From contig NW_020825516.1 of NCBI RefSeq assembly GCF_003286085.1, positions 1 through 64,000 of the forward strand: a stretch of 64,000 nucleotides of DNA, read 5' to 3'. The position numbers and the translations under genes were made by a program. Position 1 is the stretch's first letter. The number at the start of each line of letters is the position of its first letter. The notes under the pieces were generated by a model. That model searched no databases, was not told the origin of the DNA, and was given only the letters and a program-made list of their open reading frames with translations. The DNA is from Drosophila persimilis. Lineage: Eukaryota; Arthropoda; Insecta; Diptera; Drosophilidae. Shown here piece after piece: positions 34,519 through 46,543 of this stretch.

Positions 34519-35217
34519 ATGACCAGTAAGGATAATAGCTTTGAAACTGTATTAAATCAGCATGGCTATTGTCGCATTTGCCACGATAAACTTGAGAAAG
34601 ATCAATTGTTGCCACGACACCGTGTCAACATCAATTTCACCATTCCTGTTTGACCGATTGGCTTAAGAGTTCACCGAGTTGTCCAACCTGTCGCGGACTA
34701 TGCACTACAGAATTGTTAGTTCGGGGAAATGTTGATTTGGCGACGGAATTAAATAACGCGGACCTTGCAGAGGTAGGAGATTCGAACACGGAAGGAATTC
34801 CCCTCGATGCGCCAGGGCCAAGTGGAAGTAGATTTCGAGGTAGAGGCAGAGGCGCTATTCCCAAGTCAAATATAGTAACGAGATCTAAGCAAAGGGAGGG
34901 AAATCCTACCCCTACAGACCCAACTAGCCAATCGCTGAATTCATCTAACTCCATGGATAAGAGTGAAATTGTTAATTTGGTAAGGTCAATGATGGGCACA
35001 CAACAAAAGACGTTGTTGGAGAAGCTAACCGCCCATATAGAGACAGCATTGAGCCATCAGCTGAGTTCGTTTCAATTGAGATCGGGACTTGTGGAGCAGG
35101 CTTCGAATTATCAGCATGTACCAGCAGACGTTAGGAGTAGAGCAAGCCAAGAGGCAGACTTAAGGAATACTAGCAATCGCTCTTCAGTTTCAATTTCACC
35201 AGAAAAGGTAGGACATG
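34519..35217 (+). pseudogene. Element B gag, N-terminal part with RING-type finger, broken
   Basis: From the ATG at 34519 the frame encodes a first Cys pair (C18, C21), then runs into a TGA at 34651. The next frame, open across 34608-35217, encodes the rest of a RING-H2 pattern: CQHQFHHSC, then CPTC. A one-base frame change near 34609-34613 separates the halves; across it the Cys/His spacing fits C-X2-C-X14-C-X-H-X2-H-X2-C-X10-C-X2-C. Downstream are an Arg/Gly patch (FRGRGRG) and a likely helical or coiled segment. The frame is then cut at 35217 by element C and resumes at 52464. RING domains usually recruit E2 enzymes for ubiquitin transfer; that role here is inference. I give no joined sequence. 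Confidence 0.8.
35214..35217 (+). other. CATG target-site duplication of element C
   Basis: CATG immediately before the C 5' LTR is repeated at 52464-52467 immediately after the C 3' LTR, both inside B gag. The gag reading frame continues across when one copy is counted, confirming the insertion boundaries. Confidence 0.95.
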
Positions 35218-37285
35218 TGTAGTAGCCAGCAGAAAATATAGGGAATTGGTTATCTTCTTTCGTCTCGTGAGACCCCCTAGTGATATTTCGAACGATCAAG
35301 CTTTAGCCGCTCTTAAGGTTGGATCAAAGCCTTAGCCGCTCTTAAGTCCGAACGCCCACGAACACATACAAGCGACGGACAGTGGGAAGCATAGACGGCA
35401 AGCGTACGATTGCACAGTTAAGCTATGCTGTGCATTAGACGATCGTTTTATGCTGCTGCGAATGTTCTGGATCATACGATTGCACAGTTAGTAAAAAGCT
35501 CAAAAGCTCTGCTGCACTGGCTACTCAGTCCATCGTCTATTACTGCTTTGAACAATATAAGAAAGTTGATCGATCTGTAAAGACGTGATAATTTCCGAGT
35601 GCGAGCAACATACATATTGCACACACATATATATAGTGCTATCCGGAAAATATATATATTTCCACAAATATATGCTGGAAGCATATAGTTACAAGTGCCG
35701 TACAGTTCAGTGGTCAGTGAATGACAAGAATTTAGTGCAGATATATTTGGGAAAAGAGGTATGTTTTCATATTAGTGCCGTGCACGTGCTGACATAACCT
35801 ATGTTGCAGGGAGGTGTACCTAAGCTGCCCCATCGCGGTATAGTCTCGAGAAGACTACCCTGGGAGCTGGCTTAGGCGAACAGTTGTCGAGGTTTCTCCA
35901 ACTCCAACCATAATTCATCTTTCTGGACCTTATATTGCCACCAAGTCGGAATCTCCAAAGATCCAAGTGGAACAGATCAGCCTTAATCGCCAAGAATATT
36001 TAGTGCTGCTCAGACATAAATAACTAAATACAGGCTTGGCGGAAGATTCGTCAGTACGGCCAGGAACCATATACATCGCACCTGTTGACCTCTAAACAAC
36101 TTCAGGCGGTCAACAGTCTACAAAGCAGCAGCACAGGATCGAGTTTTGTCCAATTTACATTTAATTCATTATCAAGTTCCAACGCATAAACATCAGCAGT
36201 TTAACGTAATGTAACTGAAACTTTATTAACACCCCTCTTTGATGTTACGCGCGTACATACCTACATACATATGTGCATATGCACACTAAATTGTCTTCGT
36301 TTGCTACCTTTTGGTTCAATTTTCGCGATAGAGCATAACAATTAAATTTCTGTCTGTATTATGAAAACCAAAACAACTGACTGATGACTATGCGACGGTG
36401 TTTGTAGCGTAATTGTATTGTATGCATTATATATTTATGATTTCCATATTTTAAACAGCTGCGGTCAACATCTACGACATCATTGGGCCCAACGATCAGC
36501 GTAAGACAATAACGCCGGAGTGAGTAATTATGTACAGCAAAAAGTAGTTTGGTCAAAAGAGCCTATTAACTTGAAAGTGTAGATATGCATACAGTGTATA
36601 ATGATTCAAACCCGTCTGCTCAGTGTGTATAATGCACCCCAGTCTGATCTAGCTTTTGTTTACGATTTCGATTCTTATTCTCTCGTTTATATATATATAT
36701 ATATATATATCTATACCCTAATGTTTTTCATGCTTTAAAATAATGAATTTATAACTAAACTTATATGATAATCAGGATTATGGAAATATTACCCACAAAT
36801 TAGAAGCTAAGTCAATTGTTGTGTTTCTACAACTGCAACGTAATGAATATTGAAATTGAAGTCTCACATTATATTAAAATATGAATCTTTTTGAATTGAA
36901 ATGAATCTTTAAAATCATAAAAATGGTCTGTCGAGTATCCGTGCCAGGATCTTATAAAATGTGGTAAACCTTAGTAAGGGATTGATCAAGGGACAATGCA
37001 AGAACTCGAACGCAATGTCATGGTAGGGTGGGTACAGAAGAGAGGGACAATCAACACCTAGGTTCTCTCTAAATAGAAATGGTTCAGTAGGGCTTTTATT
37101 TGGCGTGTCGGCGCTATCAGTATTTCAGTTTACTTTGTTTTATATAATCACTTATAGTTCCCGTAAAGTGCACTAATTAAATGTAGTGGAGTACGCCGTC
37201 CTTAAGTCAGTCATGGTCATCTGCTGATACCGAGGGCCTATATATCTGTTTACATATATATATATTTAAACTCTGGTACACTACA
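35218..37285 (+). repeat. Element C 5' LTR, 2068 bp
   Basis: TGTAG...CTACA termini. Near the 5' end are two copies of TTAGCCGCTCTTAAG and two of TACGATTGCACAGTTA as direct repeats. The palindrome AATCGTACGATT of the other copies is mutated here to AAGCGTACGATT. It lacks the 90-bp segment seen in the solo LTR. The TATA position reads TATTTGG (37097-37103), with the initiator-like TCAGTTT 30 bp downstream. Confidence 0.93.
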
Positions 37286-37291
37286 CATTTA

Positions 37292-37309
37292 TGGCGCCCA
37301 ACGTGGGGC
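37292..37309 (+). promoter_or_regulatory. Element C primer-binding site, tRNA-Lys(CUU)
   Basis: Identical 18-mer to A and B, six bases after the LTR. Confidence 0.9.
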
Positions 37310-39113
37310 CAGGCAACTTGCCTTAGAATCTAAAACCAATTCAGAGCGATATTAAAATTTGGATTTATAGTGTCTTACTATATAGGCCGATTATTTTAAT
37401 AAGACAAGCAAATCTTGCCTTGGTTCTCCAAGCTCAACCGGTAATACATCAAAATTTCAACGACACATTTTCTTTTGCAAAATATTGCACAAAGGTTAAA
37501 GATTTCAAAATTTATACTTTGACTCGGTTTTCGGATTTAGCAACTGCAATTCATTTTATTTCGGATTGGTTGACCAAAACAGACCCATAGTATCGAATTG
37601 TGAGTATCAGAGACAGTTATGCAATACCATACAGTGATCAGAATAAACAGGAATTGTTTTAGGATTTAGCGGTTCCAATTCAGTTTATTTTGGATTGATC
37701 GACCAAAGCAAACCTGCTTTTTCACTTTAGGCATCTTGAGTTATTCGGATTTACAATGTTATATTGCCAAATCGCGATAGTTGTCCAATGATTCAGTGCA
37801 CGAGGTCATTAACTTATAAATAGTCCATATTAACGAAAATAGAAAAGCCTACTGAAACCAAATAGATATTTCGTAAGTATTCTGGCATGTGGGAAAGACA
37901 GACATTATTATTACAATTAATACCTTCTTATATAATTATACCCGATACTCAAAATGAGTATTGGGGTATATTAGATTTGTGGTAAAAGTGGATGTGTGTA
38001 ACGTCCAGAAGGAATCGTTTCCGACCCCATAAAGTATATATATTCTTGATCAGCATCAATAGCCGAGTCGATTGAGCCATGTCTGTCTGTCCGTCCGTCC
38101 GTCTGTCCGTCTGTCCGTCCGTCCGTCTGTCCGTCCCCTTCAGCGCCTAATGCTCAAAGACTATAAGAGCTAGAGCAACGATGTTTTGGATCCAGACTTC
38201 TGTGATATGTCACTGCTCCAAAAATATTTCAAAACTTTGCCGCGCCCACTTCCGCCCCCACAAAGGGCGAAAATCTGTGGCATCCACAATTTCGACGATA
38301 CGAGAAAACTAAAAACGCAGAATCGTAGAAGATGACTATATCTTCTAGAGTGCAAAATCTGAACCAGATCGTATAATTATTACAGCCAGAATCACGAAAA
38401 CAATTTCACTCTTTCTCGCTCTGTCTCACTCTAACACACAGGTTTCATGGTCGGTTTTGCCAATTGCAAAATATGAGTTCAAGGATCTCAGAACCTATAA
38501 AAGCCAGAGCAACCAAATTTGGTATCCACACTCCTGTGATATCGGACCTTGACCGTTTCCTGTCCAAATTTCGCCACACCCCCTTCCGCCCCCGCAAAGG
38601 ACGAAAATCTGAGGCAACCACAATTCTCAGAGACTATTAAGGCTAGAGTAACCAAATTTGGTGCACACACTCCTTTAAGATGTCACTATAAAACGTATAT
38701 CTCAGAATTTCGCCCCACCCCCATCCGCCCCCACAAAGGACGAAAATCTGTTGCATCCACAATATTGCAGATTTGAGAAAACTAAAAACGCAGAATCATA
38801 GATAATGACCATATCTATTAGATTGCTGAATCTGGATCAGATCAGACCATTTTTTTAGCCAAAAGGAACAAATCATTTTGCAGTGGCTACGCAGCGCCCG
38901 ACGTCACGCTCAGACTGATTTTCTGTCTCTCTCGCACGCACTCTTTGTCGTGTCGTTAAATATTAGCGGCGTCTGCCGGAGGAGAGCCATACTGACTTAG
39001 TATCGGGTATAACCTTAGAGTTGCGGTGTCCGCAGCAACTCACAACGTTCCCCCTCGTTTTTTTTTTTTATTATTTTTTTTTCTTTAATTCCTTAAATAT
39101 TGTCTGATATACA
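37310..39113 (+). other. Element C 5' leader
   Basis: About 1.8 kb. Subtracting the dispersed repeat at 37936-39012 leaves about 730 nt, similar to the leaders of A and B. The part before 37936 is AT-rich with partly repeated phrases (GGATTTAGC..., TTGACCAAA) but no convincing frame. A T-rich run at 39057-39084 precedes gag. Confidence 0.6.
37936..39012. mobile_element. Dispersed non-autonomous repeat, DINE-1/INE-1-like
   Basis: Bounded by a perfect 14-bp inverted repeat: TTATACCCGATACT (37936-37949) and AGTATCGGGTATAA (38999-39012). It contains a GTCT/GTCC microsatellite (about 38083-38137) and three diverged internal units with CGCC...CCGCCCCCACAAAGG (near 38246, 38578, 38714). A hairpin-forming segment, GTTGCGG/CCGCAGCAAC, lies just after the end (39020-39040). 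Microsatellite core, subterminal repeats and a 3' hairpin are typical of Drosophila Helitron-derived DINE-1 repeats, but the family name is from memory. It has no coding capacity. Confidence 0.55.
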
Positions 39114-40648
39114 ATGGCTGTAAGGCGAAGTACAGATGATATAACAACTGCTTTGCAGGAAGCAGAACCATTTTGTGGAATTTGCAACGAAGTATTGGGA
39201 ACTAGTGAGATTATAGCCAACACCCCGTGTAGACATAAACTTTGTATTTTGGAACAGATTAGGACAAACCCAAAATGTCCCACCTGTTCATTAGATTGTT
39301 CTGCTCTGGCACTAACATTCTCTAACAACACGTTGTTAGCCGAGCTTAACGCCGAAGGAACACGACCAACTAGTGCTAACGAATCTTTTAGCACAATAGA
39401 CGGAACGTCTAATCGACCTAAAAAGGGCCAAAAGTTTATTAGAAGGGGTATGAATACGAGAGCAACTCAACGATCCAGGTTAGATCGCTCACTAACAGAA
39501 ACTGAAACCAACAACACAACCCTTCCAATAACCTCTCAAGTGGAAATCGCTAACTACGTCCAGTCTGCTGTAAGCATTCAACAGGCTCAGTTAATGGAAC
39601 AACTAACTTCATTTTTAAGCAAAACAATTGAATCTTCGATTCAAAGTCAATTAGCGTCACTCCAGCTGACACAACCAGAACATATCTCTCCCGATGTTTC
39701 CGGTGACAAACAAATAACGTGGGTATCGGTCAAGCACGAGATAGTCACGCAGAAGTTCTTTTAGATTTTTCAAGAGCGAGTGCAAATCGAAGTAATTCGA
39801 GCTCACACGTAGCACCAGCAAAAGTTTCCAGTATAATGCAGAATTGGCGCATTAAATTCGATGGTTCAAAAACTTGCATGAGGATGGATGAGTTTATTTA
39901 TCGAGTACGTTCTCTAACGCAACAAAATCTTTATAACAATTATCAATTGCTTTGTGATCACTTGTATCTTTTATTCGCGGGAAAAGCTAGTGATTGGTAC
40001 TGGAAATTCCATCGAAATTACCCAAACTTTAATTGGGATACGTTTTGTATAGAGTTTAGAAGAAGATTTGAAGATGTTGAGACCGACTATGATATCTGGG
40101 AAAAGATTAGGAAACGTCGTCAGGGCGAAAACGAATCCTTCGATGACTTTCAATATGCTATCGAAGATCTCGTGGATAGGCTTCAAAATTCGGTTACAGA
40201 AGAAGATGTTGTGAATCTACTTATTAGAAATTCCAAGCCCACTCTTCACCACGAGCTTCTTCACTTAAAGATTGCCAATAGATCGTTATTACGACGAGAG
40301 GTACGTAAGCACGAGCAGTTTTATAACGATATAAGATCGGTCAAGCAAAGGACTCTTCGCTCATACGTATCGGAATTGTCAGGTCCAGACGATAGCGAGC
40401 AGCTATTCGATGACTTGGTCGAGCATAATGAAGTGTGTCAAATACAACGTCGTACTTCACAGTCAGTTCCAACTTGCTGGAACTGTGACAACAAAGGGCA
40501 TAAATTTGACGATTGTGTAGGTCCTCGTAAGATCTTTTGCTACGGGTGTGGAACAAAAGATACTTACAAACCGGTATGTCCCAAATGTAACCCTCCGGGA
40601 AACCGGCAGAAGGATGTGTTAAACAACAACAAGCAGACACATCCTTAG
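39114..40648 (+). pseudogene. Element C gag with N-terminal RING-type finger, frame-broken
   Basis: The frame from ATG 39114 runs to a stop at 39762; gag continues one frame over from about 39719 to 40648, so there is a one-base break between about 39700 and 39764. The N-terminus has C21, C24, C39, H41, C44, then C55, C58: a RING-like set with X14 between C24 and C39, as in B. Compared with B, three residues are missing after H41, removing one metal ligand. A helical Gln-rich segment follows. The capsid-like part has IMQNWRIKFDG and WYWKFHRN. The C-terminus has the CCHC knuckle (CWNCDNKGHKFDDC) and the CX2CX9CX2C finger with DTYKP. The frameshift site at 40597 is near the end. Confidence 0.85.
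40597..40646 (+). promoter_or_regulatory. Element C -1 ribosomal frameshift signal
   Basis: Heptamer G GGA AAC (40597-40603) in exact gag phase, a 6-nt spacer, then a perfect 10-bp stem: AAGGATGTGT (40610-40619) with ACACATCCTT (40637-40646), and a 17-nt CA-rich loop. Re-reading C at 40603 enters the pol frame, which is open from there. GGGAAAC is a heptamer known to work in simian retroviruses. Confidence 0.88.
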
Positions 40649-43600
40649 AAAAAAGTTTGCAAGAATCACCTACTAGTTTAACGAACGACCAAAGTTTAAG
40701 GGAGCCTAAGATCAGCTCACAAACAGTAGAGGAAACCCTGCCTACGGCATATCATTTTTCATTTACTCCTTTACCTGAAAGGGAAGCAAATTATATTACA
40801 ACGCGTAAGAAAATTTTTGATAAGATAGATAGTTTTAAATTTGTAAGAAAGCCCAAACGTTCAACTAAACGTTTGAGACAATTTTGGAAGATGGTTCGCA
40901 AGAATAAGAACAAGTTTGTTTCAGCTATATTTCTTAGTTCGGATAACAGGCTGTACACCAGTGTCACCATTGAAGGCAGTGATTACATAGCTTTGTTGGA
41001 TTCGGGGGCCACAATCAGTTGTATTGGAGGTTCAGCCGCGAAAGAAATGTTGGCGCATTGCAAGGTTAAGAAGTGTTCAGGAGCAATACGAACGGCTAAC
41101 GATACTGAAAGTAAGGTTATAGGCAAGCTGGTAACACAAATTAATTACCGTGGATGCACGGCAGACCTTGAAATGTTTCTTATTCCTGAACTCAAGCAAG
41201 ACGTCTATTTGGGGATAGACTTCTGGCAAAAATTTGGACTTTTAGATAAAATCTCACACACTGCAGAGGTATCTGAATTAGATGTTGGAGGTACGGATGA
41301 CGTCGAAGAACCACCGAACCTACATAAATTGACAGCAGACGAGAGAATTCGCTTAGATAAAGTGATAGGTTGTTTTCCATCTTTCGCTACTGAAGGATTA
41401 GGCCGTACCAGTTTAGTCACACACTCTATAGATGTTGGAGCAGCTATTCCCGTAAAGCAACGACATTGGCCGGTATCACCAGCCATAGAGAAATTGATGT
41501 TTGCCGAGGTGGACAATATGCTTGCGCTCGATGTTATAGAGGAGTCGACTAGTCCCTGGAGCAGTAATTGCGTGTTGGTAAAGAAAGGCGAAAAATATAG
41601 ACTGTGTCTCGATTCAAGAGAAGTGAACAAGGTTACAAGACGGGATGCATATCCGTTACCACATATTGATGGTATTCTAAGTCGATTACCACCCGCTTGT
41701 TACATCACTGGATTAGACATGAAACACGCATTTTGGCAAATCCCGTTGGATGAACAATCGCGACAGTATACTGCATTTACAGTGCCTAACCGACCATTAT
41801 ATCAATATAAAATGATGCCATTTGGTCTTTGCAATGCCGCTCAAACTCTCTGTAGACTAATGGATCGAGTTATTCCAGCTCATCTTCGGACACGTGTATT
41901 CGTATATTTAGATGATCTACTTGTTTTATCAGAGGATTTCGAGTCGCATTTACTGTTGTTACAGGAGATAGCGTTGTGTCTACGCAAAGCAAATCTAACC
42001 ATTAACATAGGGAAATCAAACTTTTGCATAAAAGAAATCACGTATTTGGGTTTTATTATTGGTAATGGTCGGATAAAGACAAATCCAGACAAAATCAAGG
42101 CCATCTCGAAGTTCCCTGTGCCAGTTACCGTTAAGCAACTGCGTCGATTTTTGGGGTTATCCGGTTGGTACCGACGTTTCGTTGAAAATTATGCTACCGT
42201 TAGTTTTCCCTTAACCGAGTTGCTTAAGAAGAAAAAAGATTTACAGTGGAATGATGGTGGATGATGCTCAACAGTCGTTTGAGACCTTAAAGTCCTGTTT
42301 AACCGCATCACCCATTTTGATAACTCCTGACTTCTCAAAACCTTTTATTTTGCTCTGTGATGCTAGCACTTACGGAATCGGTTGTGTTTTAGCTCAAGAA
42401 CGCGACGGCGTTGAATTGCCAATTGCTTACATGTCAGAAAAATTATCCAAGGCACAACGTAATTATTCGGTTACCGAACTGGAGTGCTTAGCAGTCATAA
42501 AGGGAATAAAAAAATTCCGCTCTTATATTGAGGGACAGGACTTCGTAGTCATAACCGATCACGCAGCACTTAAATGGTTAATGCAACAAAAGGATTTATC
42601 GGGTAGATTAGCCAGATGGTCTATGAAATTGCGTAGTTTCACATTTAATATCCTACATAGAAAGGGGACACTGAATGTTGTCGCTGACACTCTATCGCGT
42701 CAGGATGAACCGGCTATAGAGGAGCTCACGCAAATAAACCCCATGGTTGATCTAGACTCAGATCAATTCAAATCAGCTGAGTATCTGAGTTTAATAGAAA
42801 GTATTCAACAGAATCAGAGTAAGTTCCCAGACTTGAAAGTGATAGACGGTCAAGTTTTCAAAAGGACAGTATTCGCTTCGGGAGATGAGTCTCAAGAGAA
42901 CGCATCATGGAAACTTTGGGTTCCGCCAGGGTTAATTACGAACGTATTATATCAAGCTCATGACGCCCCTAGCTTCGCACATTGTGGGATGAGTAAAACC
43001 ATAGAGAAGCTTAAAAGATATTTATTCTGGCCTCGCATGGTTAGCCAGACGCGCAAGTACATATCTGAATGCACCGTTTGTCGCACGACCAAGAGTCCGA
43101 ATATGATTCTTAGACCTCCTATGGGTAAACCATTCACTTCGGATAGGCCGTTTCAGAAATTATACATAGATCTCTTAGGACCATACCCACGCACAAAAAA
43201 GGGAAACATAGGATTGCTCATAGTTGTTGATCACAATACTAAGTTCCATTTTCTGTGTCCCTTGAAGAAATTTACAGCCCCTAAGATCTGTGAATATCTG
43301 GAAGGGTCTCTCTTTTATACATTTGGGGTGCCAGAAGTCATCTTGTCAGACAATGGATCCCAATTTAAATCTAGCTACTTTCAGGCATTTTTAAATAGCT
43401 TCGGTATAACACAAAAATGCACAGCTATTTATTCACCGCAAGCGAATGCCAGCGAGCGACTGAACAGATCCGTGATAGCTGCGATACGAGCTTATATCGG
43501 TAACGAACATTCCAATTGGGACTGTAACCTGAATGCCATTAGTGGTTCATTGAGATCTACCTTACATAGGAGTACAGGGTATTCTCCATATTTTCTAGCA

Positions 43601-43988
43601 TTTGGTCAAAACATGATGTTGAATGGGAAGGATTACGCACTCTTGCGTAAACTAGACCTTTTTGAACGACGATACTAGAATGGAGAACCCAGATTCCTTG
43701 CAGCTAATCCGGCGACAGGCTAAAGCGAATGTCAATAAGGCACACGAAGAAAATTCGCATAGATACAATTTGCGCTGCCGTGATACACAATTAAAGATTG
43801 GAGATTTGGTATATGCTAGAAATTTCACACAAAGTAGTGCTATAAAAAAGTTTAGTTCTAAACTAGCCCCTGTGTTCATTCCCGCTCAGGTAATTAAAAA
43901 GCGAAGTCCGTACTATTACGAATTGGTCGATGAGAACAAGAAATATCTCGGCGTGTATCATCTGAAAGACATTCAAATCAGGAAATAA
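40603..43988 (+). pseudogene. Element C pol, broken by two frame changes
   Basis: Three consecutive open segments in different frames: 40603-42264, 42251-43678, 43662-43988. Breaks lie near 42247-42262, in a GATGGTGGATGATG stretch between reverse transcriptase and RNase H, and near 43655-43665, at a T5 run in the integrase tail. Segment one has protease LLDSGAT (Asp at 40999) and YLDD (Asps at 41911 and 41914). Segment two has RNase H CDAS, the integrase HHCC finger (HDAPSFAHCG ... CTVC) and the catalytic core IDLLGPY, SDNGSQF, NASERLN. Segment three is the integrase C-terminus with the YNLR motif. All catalytic residues are visible, so only the frame is damaged. No joined product is given. 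Confidence 0.92.
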
Positions 43989-44008
43989 TCTCTCCTAATC
44001 AAGTTCTT

Positions 44009-44048
44009 CAGATAATTATTCGTCGAGCAGGTCTTGTATAATTATCTG
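44009..44048 (+). promoter_or_regulatory. 11-bp hairpin just before the element C 3' LTR
   Basis: CAGATAATTAT (44009-44019) pairs perfectly with ATAATTATCTG (44038-44048) across an 18-nt loop. The stem ends three bases before the LTR start at 44052. No normal polypurine tract is visible here; only TGTGG precedes the LTR, whereas A and B have purine runs. Confidence 0.6.
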
Positions 44049-45947
44049 TGGTGTAGTAGCCAGCACAAAATATAGGGAATTGGTTATCTTCTTTCGTCTC
44101 GTGAGACCCCCTAGTGATATTTCGAACGATCAAGCTTTAGCCGCTCTTAAGGTTGGATCAAAGCCTTAGCCGCTCTTAAGTCCGAACGCCCACGAACACA
44201 TACAAGCGACGGACAGTGGGAAGCATAGACGGCAATCGTACGATTGCACAGTTAAGCTATGCTGTGCATTAGACGATCGTTTTATGCTGCTGCGAATGTT
44301 CTGGATCATACGATTGCACAGTTAGTAAAAAGCTCAAAAGCTCTGCTGCACTGGCTACTCAGTCCATCGTCTATTACTGCTTTGAACAATATAAGAAAGT
44401 TGATCGATCTGTAAAGACGTGATAATTTCCGAGTGCGAGCAACATACATATTGCACACACATATATATAGTGCTATCCGGAAAATATATATATTTCCACA
44501 AATATATGCTGGAAGCATATAGTTACAAGTGCCGTACAGTTCAGTGGTCAGTGAATGACAAGAATTTAGTGCAGATATATTTGGGAAAAGAGGTATGTTT
44601 TCATATTAGTGCCGTGCACGTGCTGACATAACCTATGTTGCAGGGAGGTGTACCTAAGCTGCCCCATCGCGGTATAGTCTCGAGAAGACTACCCTGGGAG
44701 CTGGCTTAGGCGAACAGTTGTCGAGGTTTCTCCAACTCCAACCATAATTCATCTTTTCTGGACCTTATATTGCCACCAAGTCGGAATCTCCAAAGATCCA
44801 AGTAGAACAGATCAGCCTTAATCGCCAAGAATATTTAGTGCTGCTCAGACATAAATAACTAAATACAGGCTTGGCGGAAGATTCGTCAGTACGGCCAGGA
44901 ACCATATACATCGCACCTGTTGACCTCTAAACAACTTCAGGCGGTCAACAGTCTACAAAGCAGCAGCACAGGATCGAGTTTTGTCCAATTTACATTTAAT
45001 TCATTATCAAGTTCCAACGCATAACAATTAAATTTCTGTCTGTATTATGAAAACCAAAACAACTGACTGATGACTATGCGACGGTGTTTGTAGCGTAATT
45101 GTATTGTATGCATTATATATTTATGATTTCCATATTTTAAACAGCTGCGGTCAACATCTACGACATCATTGGGCCCAACGATCAGCGTAAGACAATAACG
45201 CCGGAGTGAGTAATTATGTACAGCAAAAAGTAGTTTGGTCAAAAGAGCCTATTAACTTGAAAGTGTAGATATGCATACAGTGTATAATGATTCAAACCCG
45301 TCTGCTCAGTGTGTATAATGCACCCCAGTCTGATCTAGCTTTTGTTTACGATTTCGATTCTTATTCTCTCGTTTATATATATATATATATATATATCTAT
45401 ACCCTAATGTTTTTCATGCTTTAAAATAATGAATTTATAACTAAACTTATATGATAATCAGGATTAAGGAAATATTACCCACAAATTAGAAGCTAAGTCA
45501 ATTGTTGTGTTTCTACAACTGCAACGTAATGAATATTGAAATTGAAGTCTCACATTATATTAAAATATGAATCTTTTTGAATTGAAATGAATCTTTAAAA
45601 TCATAAAAATGGTCTGTCGAGTATCCGTGCCAGGATCTTATAAAATGTGGTAAACCTTAGTAAGGGATTGATCAAGGGACAATGCAAGAACTCGAACGCA
45701 ATGTCATGGTAGGGTGGGTACAGAAGAGAGGGACAATCAACACCTAGGTTCTCTCTAAATAGAAATGGTTCAGTAGGGCTTTTATTTGGCGTGTCGGCGC
45801 TATCAGTATTTCAGTTTACTTTGTTTTATATAATCACTTATAGTTCCCGTAAAGTGCACTAATTAAATGTAGTGGAGTACGCCGTCCTTAAGTCAGTCAT
45901 GGTCATCTGCTGATACCGAGGGCCTATATATCTGTTTACATATATAT

Positions 45948-46543
45948 AGTGACATATCCATAATTCCCCACATCCCATACACATTATGTTTATGTACAAT
46001 TCATCCACCCCATCCACACAAGTAACAGGACCCCACTCAAGAATCAATAAGTGTTTCTTCCCATACTCCAAGCTAGGGCCCCCCCATAATATAAACAATG
46101 GACCACATTGTTTCAGCAACATTAGAATCACGCCACTCTCGAGAAATCGATTCTTTAGAATCACGCCACTCATGAGGACCAATCAAAGCTAGACATAAAA
46201 CCAAGGAGTATCACATTCCTAGCTCCGTCATGTAATGCAACACCGATCGCCAGCAGTGGATGCCTTTCATCAAAGCCGACGCATCCCCAAATATCGATCC
46301 AGGCACGTACGCCACCGACACGAAGATGCAGCCGAGGAAAGCAACGCCCGAAGCCAGAGTCGGGAGTTCCAAGAGAAGGGCTCATGGAAACTAGCCAGCA
46401 GCAGAGAGATCAGTTCCGTTCGAGACAAGCAGACCGAAAGTCAAGTCGGGGAATTCATTTAAATCTTGTGACATAAAGATATTTAAGTTGTAAAATAAAA
46501 GTCTTTGTTAAAAAACTTAAAATCGAGTTGCGGATATTTAACT
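45948..46543 (+). repeat. Element D 5' LTR, 596 bp
   Basis: Starts AGTGACATATCC and ends ATTTAACT, the last T shared with the primer site. AATAAA at about 46493 is a candidate poly(A) signal. Its first 107 bp have no counterpart in the 3' LTR. Confidence 0.92.

Noticed and set aside
38549..38776. 75-codon frame in the dispersed repeat
   Set aside because: Lies within a non-autonomous repeat with internally repeated units; no domain.
46170..46462. Overlapping 71- and 75-codon frames in the D LTR, repeated at 52062-52354
   Set aside because: Identical because the LTR is duplicated; no coding signature.
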